A stretch of DNA of 64,000 nt. Origin: JABGQS01 sp963666505 (GTDB taxonomy: Bacteria > Bacillota > Clostridia > Christensenellales > SZUA-584). Positions 38,272 through 48,750 of the stretch are shown piece after piece. The notes beneath the pieces were generated by a model. That model was not told where the DNA came from. It saw only the letters and a list, made by a program, of their open reading frames with translations, and ran no database searches. The translations under genes were made by a program, and so were the position numbers. Every line of letters begins with the position of its first letter. The stretch's first letter is position 1. The stretch lies in NCBI GenBank assembly GCA_963666505.2, contig CAXXXL010000002.1:384311-448310 (forward strand). Reading direction: 5' to 3'.

Positions 38272-39112
38272 CTAATTGTATTTATATTTCTCCATCCATT
38301 CTGCAAGTTCCTTAATCATTGTTTCATAATCAGGAACATCAATATTGTAGTCCTCTCTAGTTTTAACCAAGCTCTTATCACAGATAAAATCTTCATACGG
38401 AATTATTCTTACATCTGATTTAAAGTATTTTTTAAAAAGCAACAGTAATTCGTATTTAGATATTTTCCCCCCATTTACTAGATGAATTAGTCCGCATATG
38501 TCTTTATCGATAATCTCAATTATAGATTTAGAAAGCTGCAAAGTTGTTACACCAGTCCATATTGCATTCGTATACCCCCTCACTTCACCTCTCTGATTCA
38601 AAAACCAGTTAAGCAAACCAATCCTATTGTTTCTAACTTCTGGACCAATAATTGAAGTTCTAATTGTAATATTATTAGAGTTGTTAATTTCACCGAGAGC
38701 CTTTGACCTCCCATAAAAAGTTGTCGCATCAGTTATACTGGTCTCTATGTATTCACCTTTGTAACCAGAAAAAACGCAATCTGTGCTAATATGAATAAGT
38801 TTATAATCATATACGCTTGATTTTTCGTCCAAGATATGTGGAAATAGGCTATTTACGCTTACAGCAGTTGCCTTATTGTCCTCTGCCATAGTGTTTTAAA
38901 ACCCCAGTGGCATTAATAATATAGTCAGGTCTGGCTTTTTCGATAATACCGCAAAGATCAGGGCTGCTTGTTACATCATAATAATAATGCTTATCAAGGA
39001 TTAATCCTTCCTGTCTTGTTGTATATAATACGTTATAGCCGCTTTGTTTAAGATGTTCCCTAATCATATGGCCTGCCATGCCGTTGCCGCCAAATATTAA
39101 AATGTTGGTCAT
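38272..39112 (-). pseudogene. RmlD-like UDP-sugar reductase, one frameshift
   Basis: The first frame gives NILIFGGNGMAGHMIREHL through YIINATGVL, and the second MAEDNKATAVSVNSLFPH through HISTDCVFSG and the YGRSKALGE catalytic Tyr/Lys. Removing one A from AAAA near 38895 joins them (GVLNTMAEDNKA) into about 280 residues. ATG 39112 follows AGGGGAC. It has the RmlD architecture, lacking the cupin tail of CapF/FnlB, which points to WbvR-type chemistry. Confidence 0.85.
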
Positions 39113-39152
39113 CAAAAGTCCCCTTAAATATATGTATTACGTTTTTTGCATA

Positions 39153-40151
39153 TTAACAACTATACATTTTAAGCTTCTTTAGCAACGCAACCATACCGTT
39201 AACATCAAGTCTCTCTGTATTGTGAGAATTGTACTCAGCTACTTTCAATATTCGATCATCACCTTCGGAGTGATACTTTTCATAGTTTAAATCTCTCGTA
39301 TCAGCTGGTATTCTGTAATATCCCCCTAAATCTTCTGCTTTTACCATCTCTTCTTTGGTAACAAGGGTTTCAAAAAGCTTTTCTCCGTGTCTCGTTCCTA
39401 TTATTCTAATATCTCGTTCTAGGTTCTTTAACTTTAAAATAGCTTTTGCCAAAACTTCTATAGTAGCTGCCGGAGCTTTTTGTATAAAAAGATCCCCTTG
39501 TTTCGCATTCTTAAAGGCATATAATACCAAATCAACAGCATCCTCTAAAGTCATCATAAATCTCGTCATCTCAGGATTTGTAATTGTGATTTCTTTACCT
39601 TGTTCTATCTGTTCATCAAAAAGAGGTATTACAGACCCCCTTGAGGCCATCACGTTCCCATATCTCGTCAAAGCTATTATTGTTTCATCATCATTAAGAT
39701 TGCGGCCAACTGCAACAGCTGTCTTTTCCATCAAAGCTTTTGTCATGCCCATAGCATTTATCGGATAGGCAGCTTTATCAGTGCTTAAACAAACAACTTT
39801 CTTAACTTTGTTGTTAATAGCAGCTGTTAAAACGTTATTCGTCCCAATAACATTTGTTTTTACCGCTTCCATTGGGAAAAATTCACAAGTCGGCACCTGC
39901 TTTAATGCTGCCGCATGAAATACATAATCTACACCTTTGATTGCATTATTTACACTTTCTAAGCTCCTGGTATCACCAATATAAAATTTCAACTTATCGC
40001 TGTTGTATTTCTTTCGCATATCATCTTGCTTTTTTTCGTCCCTGGAAAAAATGCGTATCTGTTTGAACGAGTTCCCTAAAGCTCTTTTGACAAGTGCGTT
40101 GCCAAAAGACCCAGTGCCTCCCGTTATTAATAATATCTTATCTTCGTACAT
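39153..40151 (-). CDS. UDP-GlcNAc 4,6-dehydratase/5-epimerase (CapE/FnlA/WbvB family)
   Basis: This 332-residue SDR has DKILLITGGTGSFGNALVKR, IFSRDEKKQDDMRKKY, FHAAALKQVPTCEFFP, MEAVKTNVIGT and STDKAAYPINAMGMTKALMEK. This is nearly diagnostic of CapE-type enzymes that convert UDP-GlcNAc into UDP-4-keto-6-deoxy-L-HexNAc. It starts the CapE / reductase / 2-epimerase trio in transcription order. Confidence 0.93.
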   Translation of the reverse strand: MYEDKILLITGGTGSFGNALVKRALGNSFKQIRIFSRDEKKQDDMRKKYNSDKLKFYIGDTRSLESVNNAIKGVDYVFHAAALKQVPTCEFFPMEAVKTNVIGTNNVLTAAINNKVKKVVCLSTDKAAYPINAMGMTKALMEKTAVAVGRNLNDDETIIALTRYGNVMASRGSVIPLFDEQIEQGKEITITNPEMTRFMMTLEDAVDLVLYAFKNAKQGDLFIQKAPAATIEVLAKAILKLKNLERDIRIIGTRHGEKLFETLVTKEEMVKAEDLGGYYRIPADTRDLNYEKYHSEGDDRILKVAEYNSHNTERLDVNGMVALLKKLKMYSC

Positions 40152-40279
40152 TTTTTCTCCTAATTTGTTTTCAAATATTCTACTTTAGTCTATCATATGT
40201 GCCAATATATATCAATAATACAGTAGGAATACTAGCATCATATCTTGATTAGTTTTTATTTAAACCTATTCTAGCTTTT

Positions 40280-40911
40280 CTATCTTTCCTTGCATGGATT
40301 TCCAAAAGCTTTTACGTTGGCATTTATATTTTTAACAACAACACTGCCGGCACCTATCATGCTGTTTTCGCCGACCTTCAAGTTGTTAATTATTGTCGTA
40401 TTAGGTCCAATATGAGTATCACTTTCCACATTTACCTCGCCATATAAAACACACCCAGGAGCAACATGCACAAAATCTCCTGTTTTACAGTCGTGTTCAA
40501 TTATCGACGAAGTATTCAAAGTGCAACAACTTCCGATTACGACACAGCTATTGATCACAACGTTTTTGCCAACAAAAGTTCCTTCTCCCAGAATCACAGA
40601 TTTGGCTAAAACAGCAGATCCGTCAACAATAATAGGTAACTCAAAACCAATCTCCTTGAGTTCCTTAAAAATAAATTTTCTTTCAGATACATCTCCTATG
40701 CTGCCAAAAGAAATTGATGCTTTCTTAATCCCAGAGTTGAAATAATCCGACATTCTATCATGCCTACCTAATATTTTAACACCCGGCACTTCTTCGCCAA
40801 TTTCTTTTTTCGAATCCAATATGCCTGCAATCTTAAAATGCTCATAGTATTTATACTGTCTACAATACTTTTACAATGGCCGCCACCACCAATCAGCAGC
40901 AATTCTTCCAT
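40280..40911 (-). pseudogene. NeuD/PglD-like sugar acyltransferase, one frameshift
   Basis: ATG 40911 (after GGGAG) begins MEELLLIGGGGHCKSIVDSI, the Rossmann-like N-terminus of the family. The second frame continues YYEHFKIAGILDSKKEIG, followed by left-handed beta-helix repeats (ILGEGTFVGKNVVINSC..., EHDCKTGDFVHVAPGCVLYG with the likely catalytic His). Adding one A to AAA near 40852 restores about 210 residues. It likely acetylates an amino or hydroxyl group of a sugar. Confidence 0.85.
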
Positions 40912-40993
40912 TTCATACTCCCTGTTCAATCGAAGACCGCCGAAACCTTAATCGTTATTTTGATCCCATGTTATTTTGATTCCAGATAGCCTT

Positions 40994-42127
40994 CTAACTT
41001 GTAATTATTTTTAATTCTTTTTCTATAACAATATCACTAGAACATTTACTTCTAATAAATTCCGCTCCTTTTCTAGAAAATGCTAAATACTTATCTATAT
41101 TATTATATATATCTTCAATCGCTTCCACAATACCCCTGTAATCGTCAGTTAGGTACGCACATGAACTTGGAACGTATTCTGGAATTGCCGAGTTGTTTGA
41201 TGAAATCGCAACTAAACCGCTACTCATGCCCTCGCAAGTTGATATTCCATGAGTGTCTTGCCTTGAAGGCATAAGAATAACACCGTGCTTTTCGTGTAGC
41301 TCTTTAATTTCTTTGTGACTGAAATACCTGTTTTCGAGGTGTACATTTTCGAACCGCTTTAAAGGAGCAATTGTAGATTTCCACAATCTCCCCCTACCAC
41401 ATATTGTAAATTCAAAATCTGTAAATATCGGCTTTTTTGACAGCTCAATAATGGCTTTTACTAGCACATCATTCGCATAATTTCGATTAGCAAATGAACG
41501 GATTATTAAAATTTTCAGTCTGTCCCCTTTTTCTTTTTTCTCGTATACAAAAGCCTTAGTATCAATTGGGTTTGGTATCACATAGGCGTTTTTTATGTTA
41601 CTCCTAATATCTTTTTGCGCCGTCTTTTTAAGCCAATCCGAAACAAATATAAAAGCAATGGAATCAGAAAAATCTTTTGCAATTTTATTAAGAAACATCC
41701 TTTGTTGAACATTAATAAGAATGTACCCAAGAAACTTTATCACATTCTTTAGTCTCAGATTGTACATCCTTCTTGTCCAAGATATTACATCAACGCCATG
41801 TAGCCAAATAATAATTGGAGTTTCTTTTGCAGCCTTTAGGGCAGTAGAAACGATTGTCTTATATCCGAAATGAATTAATATTTTTTCGAAATTACCTCGC
41901 TCAATAGTTCTTTTCAGCTCTTTTAAATTTCCTTTTTCTATGGTTACCCCTTCATATTCGTATTTATTTCCGCTCTGAGGCTTTCCAAGTCTCCGCCTAT
42001 TTACAAAAAACACATCAACATTTAGTCCTCTTTCTAAATAATGTTTAACTCTAACGTGAACAAAAGCGCAATTGTATTTATCTTTTTCGCTTGGATAGCC
42101 CGGAGATACAAGCAGATACTTTTTCAT
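40994..42127 (-). CDS. family 4 glycosyltransferase
   Basis: This 377-residue GT-B protein has an N-terminal LLVSPGYPSEKDKYNCAFVHVRVKHY. A C-terminal region (LKILIIRSFANRNYANDVLVKAI, GVILMPSRQDTHGISTCEGMSSGLVAISSN) has the GT4 nucleotide-sugar site. It starts nine bases after the polymerase gene's restored stop. Donor unknown. Confidence 0.88.
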   Translation of the reverse strand: MKKYLLVSPGYPSEKDKYNCAFVHVRVKHYLERGLNVDVFFVNRRRLGKPQSGNKYEYEGVTIEKGNLKELKRTIERGNFEKILIHFGYKTIVSTALKAAKETPIIIWLHGVDVISWTRRMYNLRLKNVIKFLGYILINVQQRMFLNKIAKDFSDSIAFIFVSDWLKKTAQKDIRSNIKNAYVIPNPIDTKAFVYEKKEKGDRLKILIIRSFANRNYANDVLVKAIIELSKKPIFTDFEFTICGRGRLWKSTIAPLKRFENVHLENRYFSHKEIKELHEKHGVILMPSRQDTHGISTCEGMSSGLVAISSNNSAIPEYVPSSCAYLTDDYRGIVEAIEDIYNNIDKYLAFSRKGAEFIRSKCSSDIVIEKELKIITS

Positions 42128-42135
42128 TACTTTTA

Positions 42136-43533
42136 CTACACCTCAATCTGTTGGTTCTCTTTATCTATAAAATAACTCATATTTACCATATAAACAACTA
42201 CGATAAAGCTTACTGCAGGAGCTGCGAAAACATGCCCTGCTATAAACCCTATACATATCGCCAATACTATCGCGACAACCACACATTAGTATTTCAGCGT
42301 TATTTAAATAGTGTAGAGGATGCCTAAAGAACTTTCTCAACAAAAGCATTAGTAAAAATACGAAAGGACAGATCCACACCACGCTGCCGATATAACCATA
42401 TCTATAAACCAAATTGTGAAAATCCATCTCTACGTTCACAAAACCGCCATTGTTAATATTATCATTCAAGTATCCCATCCCCATGATTTTGCTGCTAAGT
42501 CTACTCGAAATAAAAACTTCACGTATAGCTGAATTATAAATATCTCTACTACTGTATATTACATTTGTCGAATTGTCTGGAGATTCTAGCACCGAATTGT
42601 CACCTTCTATATCCCCATCGCAACCTGTTGTTCCTTCATTAGCTATATTGTCGTTATCAAAAAAATCACTGATTGAATTAACATTAGCCATAGCTAAATG
42701 CATGTCTAAATTTTTACCTATTGGTGAAAAACGGTATATATAACACAGCAAAAGCCATTAGTAGTACTGTGGCTATTAAAATCTTCAATGCACCTTTGCG
42801 CTTAAATATCAAATTAGCTAAACTTATTAGAACTGCGACAGCAAGCGATATAAGAACACATAATAAAGGTACTTTTGTTCCTATATTATACGACAAGAAT
42901 ATGCAAACTAAGATGATAATCATTATCGCAATAGTTTTTATAATTTTGCTTTTTTTTCAACTCGGCAAGTAAAGGGGATAAAATCGCTAGAAACAGTAAA
43001 CCAAGTATCGTACCAACTTCGTTCGCTGCATAAAACCATCCCGCAATTCCTGGCTTATATGCTCTGTAGCTTAAAAATCCAGTACCAGTAATATATGGTA
43101 ATAATATTAATACAAAGTATATTAGTGCTGTTATTGTTATATATTTCGTATTAATGTGCTCTCTGTTTGTATATAGTATATCAAATAAACAAATAAGAAT
43201 AATGGGAAAATAAAAGGTCTTGAACAGCGATTTGACTTCGGCAAATAATGATCCGCTGCCTTTTTGAAAAATCACTATCGCTAAAAAACAAATTACATAT
43301 ATAAACACCACACCAAGATAGACCAATACTTTTTTCTTGTGTTTTGATTTGAATGCAAAAACGTAATATATAACAAGGGCTACCAAAAACAATGCCCTAA
43401 TTACTATCCCAATTGTTATATGAACATCAGTAAACCTAACCATCAATGAGGTGACTAAATCAAGTAATGGTTGTGCAATCAAAAAAATAATAATGATATT
43501 TAACATGTGTTTTTTGCTTTTTTCTCTCATCAT
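42136..43533 (-). pseudogene. O-antigen/capsule polymerase-ligase (Wzy-like), three frameshifts
   Basis: Four frame segments make one polytopic membrane protein of about 464 residues. The first segment is NIIIIFLIAQPLLDLVTSLM... to AELKK; the second starts SKIIKTIAIM and includes IGTKVPLLC. The third starts SPIGKNLDMHLA, and the fourth is a closing membrane segment VVAIVLAICIGFIAGHVF ending MSYFIDKENQQIEV. Breaks are at the A8 run near 42955, the T5 run near 42729 and a GG near 42290. Removing one base at each restores the frame and a stop at 42136. Wzy-like identity rests on the topology and the locus. Confidence 0.78.
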
Positions 43534-43544
43534 CTGTATGCCTT

Positions 43545-44597
43545 CTATAATTTTATTAACTTTTCTATCTCTTTAATATACATTTCGGTGAGATCCTCAC
43601 CAATTGTATGAGGAGCTTTAGTTTTCTTAACTAACTTGATCTTAGAAAAATCATGTTTTGTAGCAACATGTGTCATTCGCTCCGATTCTATTAACATCCT
43701 ATCAACAGCACACATTTTTCCGCCTTGATAAATTGTATAAACCGGAGTACCAACTGCTGCACCTTCCCTATTCATCGTTCCCCCTGCTCCGATGATCAAA
43801 TCACAAGACGCTACCAAATCAATACCGTTAATAACTTCATCTGGAATTATAACATTTTCAAAATTCTTTTGTTTATATTCTTCTCGCTGAGAATTTATAC
43901 GAGGTAGTAATATGATAAATGGCTTTATCGGGTGGTTGTTTAAAAATTCAACAAGTTCCATAGAAAGAGAGTTCTTGTTAATCTGATAATGAGCAACCGT
44001 AGCTTCAGGTCTTACTACAACCAAAACTCGTTCTTCATCAATATGAAACTTTTCTCTAATAGGATTTGAAGCCCCATACATTTCTCTATATTTTTTCATA
44101 TAATAATGAATATAAAACTGTTCTTTTAGTCCAGAATAATATACTACCTTTTCCATCTTCGCGCCATATTCTTTTAACACTTCTTGAGAAACACCCTGAG
44201 GTGACAATATTTTCTTACTTAACCTAAAGCTTATTTTATGGCCTGTACTGTATTCATAATCAAACAATGTCATATGCGGAATTCTTCGAAGTCTTGCCGC
44301 AATCATAATATACTGCGAACTCATGCTTATCGCAGCATCGAAGTTTTTTCCTTTTGCAAATTTATAAAGAGCAAAAGATCTTGATAATAATCCTAATATT
44401 TTCTTTATCTTATTCTTCCCTTGGTGCTTTCCTATTAATGTATAAGGGATTGAAAACAATTCTAACAATTCAATTGTTTGAGCATAATCTCTTGCAGTTA
44501 TTACAATATCATAGCCTGCTTCCTTCATTTTTGGAATCATTGAATTATATAAAATTACATGAGGTGAATTAGTAAGATCTAGCCAAATTTTTTTCAA
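43545..44597 (-). CDS. DUF354-family protein (GT-B-like)
   Basis: I start it at TTG 44597, five bases after GGAGG, which gives MKKIWLDLTNSPHVILYNSMI, the usual DUF354 N-terminus. A longer frame to 44627 exists. Conserved later parts are FDAAISMSSQYIMIAARLRRIPHMTLFDYEY and DLIIGAGGTMNREGAAVGTPVYT, like the donor domain of 2-epimerases and GT-B enzymes. Function unproved; often found in archaeal and clostridial surface-glycan loci. Confidence 0.8.
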   Translation of the reverse strand: MKKIWLDLTNSPHVILYNSMIPKMKEAGYDIVITARDYAQTIELLELFSIPYTLIGKHQGKNKIKKILGLLSRSFALYKFAKGKNFDAAISMSSQYIMIAARLRRIPHMTLFDYEYSTGHKISFRLSKKILSPQGVSQEVLKEYGAKMEKVVYYSGLKEQFYIHYYMKKYREMYGASNPIREKFHIDEERVLVVVRPEATVAHYQINKNSLSMELVEFLNNHPIKPFIILLPRINSQREEYKQKNFENVIIPDEVINGIDLVASCDLIIGAGGTMNREGAAVGTPVYTIYQGGKMCAVDRMLIESERMTHVATKHDFSKIKLVKKTKAPHTIGEDLTEMYIKEIEKLIKL

Positions 44598-44778
44598 AAA
44601 ATCCTCCAAAATTCGCATTAATATCAATACATAAATTTCTAAATATGTATTGATCTCCAGCCAAAGTATTATACAATAAGTATTTTACATCGTCAATAAG
44701 CTGTAATATTAACTCTTCCTTATGTAGAATGCTTCTTTAGTCTTTCAGTCTACTCAAAAAGATAATTTTCGCTACTAA

Positions 44779-45826
44779 TTATTGAATATCTTCTACTTCC
44801 AGTCTCCTTTGTCCTAAACCTTTAATAAGAGTATACGCTGAAAAAGCAATAATGATGATGCCAATAATAATGCTGCCTAAGATGTACTGTTTATAGATAA
44901 ATATAAATATCCCTGCGGCGCTAAATATAACCTGAGCTAGAGCAAGAATAATGACAACCAAAGTATGGTTAGAAAATCGCTTGTTGAGTTGGTGATGAAA
45001 ATGCATCTTGTCTGGTTTCATAACTGACTTTTTTTGTTATCAATCGACGTAAAATAGACATTGCCATATCTATAATTGGTACAAATATTAAATATACCGG
45101 AACAATCATTGCATAAAGAGTAGTTTCAAGACGAATGCATGCAATTGAAAGCAAACTTAGCATAAATCCGATAAACATGCTTCCTGTATCTCCCATAAAA
45201 ATCAACGCAGGGTTTCTATTGTACGGTATGAACCCTGCGATTGCACCAGCAAGTGTAAGCGCGAAGGGCAAGGCCAATGTTGTTCTGCCCTGATAAGCAA
45301 ATATTATCGCAAAGGACATTACAGAGACAATTGATAAGTAACTTGCTAACCCGTCCAATCCGTCCGAAAAATTAATCGCATTCGTCACACCAACAATCCA
45401 AAAGATAATAAAAACCGAAAACGCGAGTATCGGGAACAATCTCCTCACTAGAAGACTTTGCGTATCTAGATAGAATAGGAAACAAGCAATATATATTATA
45501 ATTGCTACAATAAAAAGAATGACTAACCTTATTTTTGCACTTATTGACAATATGTCATCAACTAGCCCCATAATCGCAATGCCTAAAGCGCCAGCAATCA
45601 GAATAGGCATTAGAAAAGTGGAGGTGAAATCAGCGATCAATATAATTCCCAAAATAGTAGCAACTAATATCGCAATACCACCAAGCAGTGGAGTGGGTTC
45701 AATATGCTCTTTTCTGGCTGATGGCAGATCAAGTATCTTTTTCTTTTTAGCTATATATATTAGTAGCGGAGTAATGAACAATGCTACTAAAAACGATATA
45801 AAAAACGCAAGGATTTGATTCAACAT
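44779..45826 (-). pseudogene. TagO/WecA-type undecaprenyl-phosphate HexNAc-1-P transferase, one frameshift
   Basis: This polytopic PNPT-superfamily protein has KKKILDLPSARKEHIEPTPLLGGIAI, the Asp-rich GLVDDILSISAKIR, NAINFSDGLDGLAS and FMGDTGSMFIGFML. The first frame stops after ...RRLITKKVSYETRQ. Deleting one A from the A7 run near 45034 gives SVMKPDKMHFHHQLNKRF, the expected C-terminal catalytic motif. It would start repeat-unit synthesis on undecaprenyl phosphate and is the first gene of the polysaccharide operon. Confidence 0.9.
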
Positions 45827-46213
45827 AATACCTCTTAAATGTTATTACTAACTTCATCTACCTCACTAATCTTACCTTATATTAATAATTATTACAATGA
45901 GTTCCTAAAGTTTTTACAACTTATTTAGTGTGTATATAGATTTTAAATATTTTTAATTTAACATCTCGAAAGCCTTCATCCCTTTTCCCAAATATAATGA
46001 TAGAAAGCGTCGCATTTGTTGAAAATACAATATGTCAAATTAAAACGCTTTTCATATTTCTATTATAAACTCCGTTTTTTATTTGCTCGATTTCATTTTA
46101 TCAATAAAAATATTTCTGCGCTTTGGATAACAGTTAGCAAATGAACCCTTCTAAAAAAAAGTACTACAAAGCAAAAAAGAAAAAAACCTTCATACGGGGC
46201 AATTTTTTTCATT
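45827..46213. other. gene-free region upstream of the polysaccharide operon
   Basis: No plausible gene on either strand. Besides the promoter candidate at 45891-45919 it is AT-rich with long A and T runs, with nothing else recognisable. Confidence 0.6.
45891..45919 (-). promoter_or_regulatory. candidate promoter of the polysaccharide operon
   Basis: Minus-strand TTGTAA (45914-45919) and TGTAAT (45891-45896) are separated by 17 bases and lie about 65 bases upstream of the TagO/WecA-like start. Each box departs from consensus, so this is only a fair match. Confidence 0.35.
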
Positions 46214-46260
46214 TGGTGACCCATCGGCGATTCGAACGCCGGACACCTTGATTAAAAGTC
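46214..46260 (-). pseudogene. 3' half of a tRNA-Lys(UUU) gene, likely attachment-site scar
   Basis: On the minus strand the sequence runs from the anticodon loop (ACTTTTAATC) through the 3' anticodon stem. It continues with a perfect T-arm (CGGCG-TTCGAAT-CGCCG), the 3' acceptor strand and an encoded CCA. The 5' half (acceptor, D-arm, 5' anticodon strand) is missing; the preceding bases do not pair. Integrating elements commonly use exactly this part of tRNA genes as attB, leaving such a copy at the far end. No integrase is in this window. Confidence 0.75.
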
Positions 46261-46631
46261 TAAAATATTGTTCTGTACTAAAAGCCTTGTCTAACGGAAA
46301 AAGCCACCAATACCGCGCATAAATAAAGGGTTTTAAGGCTTGTTATCTGGTATCACTGTGTCCATGTAATATGGCGTTTCCCATGCTTTACTGTTTATAT
46401 ATGCAGTATAAATAATAAGTTCCTTGCTTATTATACTTCACTTGTCTTCTAGCGTAAAACTAACATTTTGCATAGACCAGTTTTTTGGTGTGAACGTCAC
46501 ATCTCCCCTCGTTTTTTTAATATTTCAAGATTTTTATTATAATTAAAAAAAAGATTAATCATTCTTAATTAAATATGTTAATAGATTTTAACAGATTGCT
46601 TGCCATTTTTTTGGAGGATCTGTACGTGACC
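46261..46631. other. gene-free region between tRNA scar and IS
   Basis: No supported gene or RNA. No integrase fragment could be read with confidence on either strand. Confidence 0.5.
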
Positions 46632-46667
46632 TGCCCCCACAAATTGGTCCAAAACGAAAGTTAGTAT
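46632..46667. repeat. IS3-family terminal inverted repeat, left
   Basis: Begins TGCCCCCACAAATTGG and ends AAAGTTAGTAT; pairs with 47848-47884. Confidence 0.8.
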
Positions 46668-46705
46668 CTGCCACATTTTAACTGTGATAGTTTGCGAGCA
46701 AACTA

Positions 46706-47814
46706 TCAAGCGCTTACTGATATGCTCTGAGGTGCTGGGGGTTTGCCGCCCAGAGCGCTATGAGGTCTTATCGTATTATAGTATTGCACCCATCTCTGTG
46801 TCAAAACCTTTGCTTCAAACAAGTTGCCAAATAGCTCTCCGTTTAAGAACTCATCTCTCATCCTGGAATTGAAGCTCTCACAATATCCGTTTTCCCACGG
46901 GCTTCCAGGCTCGATGAATGTATTGATCACTCCGACATCTGCTAACCAGCTCATAAGTTTCTTTGCAGTAAACTCGCTGCCGTTATCGCTCCTAATATAT
47001 TCTGGAGTTTCTCTTTGTATCATTATTTCAGATAGTATTTCAATTATGTCTGTATTCCTGAACTTCCTTCTTACTACTGACGCCAGACACTCTCGGGTAT
47101 ATTCGTCTATTATGTTTAATATCCTTATTTTCTTACCGTCTACTGTCTTGTCAGCTACAAAGTCATAGCTCCATACATGGTTCCTATGTTCTGGACGAAG
47201 CCTTACGCAACTGCCGTCATTAAGCCATAATCTACGTCTTTTTATTTGTTTCTTAGGCAGTTTGAGCCCTTCTTCACGCCAGATACGCTCTACACGCTTG
47301 TGATTTATTATGGTGCCTTGGTTATTCATCATATTGGTAACCATGCGGTAGCCAACTCTTCCGTAGTTGCAGGCTTTATATATTATATCTTGCCGTATAT
47401 CGTCTTCGTCATCACGTTTTACAGGCTCATACCTGTATGCAGTTCTGTTTATATCAAGCACCGTACATGCCCGTCGCTCTGATACTTTATGTTCGTTAAC
47501 TACGTATTCGACGGCTGCATTACGCTTGTACGGGCTTAGAAGTTTTTTGAGTTCACATCCTTTAGTATTTCTATATCAAGCGCCTGGTTTGCTATGATAC
47601 GCTTAAGCCGTATATTTCCTTTCTCCAGAAGCTTCAGCTTCTTTGCATCGTCACTGCTCATACCGCCGTACTGCTTCCTCCAGCGGTAATATGTCTGTTC
47701 TGTGATCTCCTCCTGCCGCACTGCCTCTGCTACTGTTTTGCCCTGTCCGCACAAAACCTCAATCGTTCGAAGTTTTACTATGATCTGCTCCGCCGTGTAG
47801 TTCTTTCTTGCCAT
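46706..47814 (-). CDS. IS3-family transposase OrfAB (programmed -1 frameshift)
   Basis: OrfA (47536-47814, 92 residues) has an N-terminal helix-turn-helix (YTAEQIIVKLRTIEVLCGQGKTVAEA, ITEQTYYRWRKQYGG) and a leucine-zipper-like end. OrfB continues as KLLSPYKRNAAVEYVVNEHKVSERRAC into the rve integrase core. DDE residues are visible: Asp in WSYDFVAD, Asp in YIRSDNGSEF, and Glu in ENGYCESFNSRMRDE. OrfB's -1 frame meets OrfA at a slippery A-AAA-AAC (47542-47548). The element appears intact and possibly active. Confidence 0.9.
47542..47548 (-). promoter_or_regulatory. -1 ribosomal slippery heptamer
   Basis: In the OrfA frame the minus strand reads TCA AAA AAC TTC TAA, giving the canonical A_AAA_AAC heptamer just before the OrfA stop. 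Slipping back one base enters the OrfB frame (AAA AAA CTT CTA), as in other IS3 elements. Confidence 0.75.
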
Positions 47815-47847
47815 TTTCTTAACTCCTTTTTAGTATTTTTTTATTCT

Positions 47848-47884
47848 ATACTAACTTTGGAGTTGGTACAATTCTTGGGGGGCA
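47848..47884. repeat. IS3-family terminal inverted repeat, right
   Basis: Reverse complement begins TGCCCCCCAAGAATTG and ends AAAGTTAGTAT, matching the left end. Confidence 0.8.
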
Positions 47885-48660
47885 TGCTAGTTTAAATGCT
47901 GCATCTACACACCTATTCCATGCTTCTTGTTCTATTTTCGGGCTTTCTGCAATTTTTCCAGCTGGATTTCTTGCTCTATTACCACCCATGCCAGTAAATT
48001 GACCATTGGCAAGCGCTAATTCTCTGTATGTTGTTCCACTAAGAAAATAATTGTAACCAGCTATTTCATTTGTTCTTCTCCGGTTTTCCAGTACCCATAA
48101 ATGTGCATCTGTCGAGGTAGAATCCTCGCTATACAACAGCCTAGCTATAACAGATAGATCGCTTTCGCCCGCATAAGTAGTCTCAAAGTCCTCCTTCTCC
48201 GTCAGAGGTTTAGGATTCTTTTTCAATCTCTCTGCTTTTCTACTGCCTTTATATACCCACTCTCCCTTCTTTTTTGTCCAGATTTCATCGTTAGGCTCAT
48301 CTCCCATTATCGGCCTATGCCCAGTAGGATCAACAAAGTTAGTCGGGTTATTCCCGCAATAGCTATACAGATGCTGCGTCCACGGCTCATACGGCGTTTC
48401 CCGTATAGCTGTCCTGAGTAATAAACCTGCCTGTGGTTGGCTCATAATACCGTGCGTTCACCGCGTGCCCTTTAGGGTATATATTGTAAGCCGGTACTCG
48501 TATCCGTTACGCTTCCTGTAAACGTTACCTCGTTGTCAAACGTTCCAGTCTCAGTCATGTTGCCAAACTCATCGTATGTGTATCGCTTAACGGCGTTGCC
48601 GTCCGTGCCCACTATGGCGCTCGTGCTTCCTCTCACGTCATAGCGATAGAAAAAATAGAG
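47885..48660 (-). pseudogene. Rhs module 9: SleB-like wall hydrolase toxin, truncated by the IS
   Basis: The RHS core (FYRYDVRGSTSAIVG..., RYYEPTTGRFITQD, GNNPTNFVDPTGH) is broken by a 19-bp insertion at 48461-48479 and an extra base near 48408. The linker HRPIMGDEPNDEIWTKKKGEW leads into a C-terminal domain essentially identical to that of module 2 (61675-62403). It ends at AFKL where the IS begins, so the last 45 or so residues and its immunity gene are gone. The longest residual frame is 47846-48445, its last 14 residues read from IS sequence. Confidence 0.85.
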
Positions 48661-48750
48661 AGCTTTGTGCCTTCTCTTCTCAAAAAACCTCTGCCTATTC
48701 CCTTTTTAGGCTGTCCGAAATTCCCAGTTGCTATCAAATCAAATAGTCCT

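Larger units (their letters stand above)
46632..47884 (-). mobile_element. IS3-family insertion sequence (IS407-like group)
   Basis: A 1253-bp element bounded by imperfect inverted repeats of about 36 bases, starting TGCCCCC and reaching the shared AAAGTTAGTAT. It carries overlapping orfA and orfB. No clear target duplication is seen. The right side is inside an Rhs module while the left flank is unrelated, suggesting deletion on the left after insertion. Confidence 0.88.

Noticed and set aside
40941..40985. Direct repeat ATTTTGATYCC between two genes
   Set aside because: Only two short copies in AT-rich sequence; chance cannot be excluded.
46321..46440. Integrase remnant beside the tRNA fragment
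   Set aside because: Translations of both strands give only short scraps (such as HITWTQ) that cannot be tied to a recombinase.
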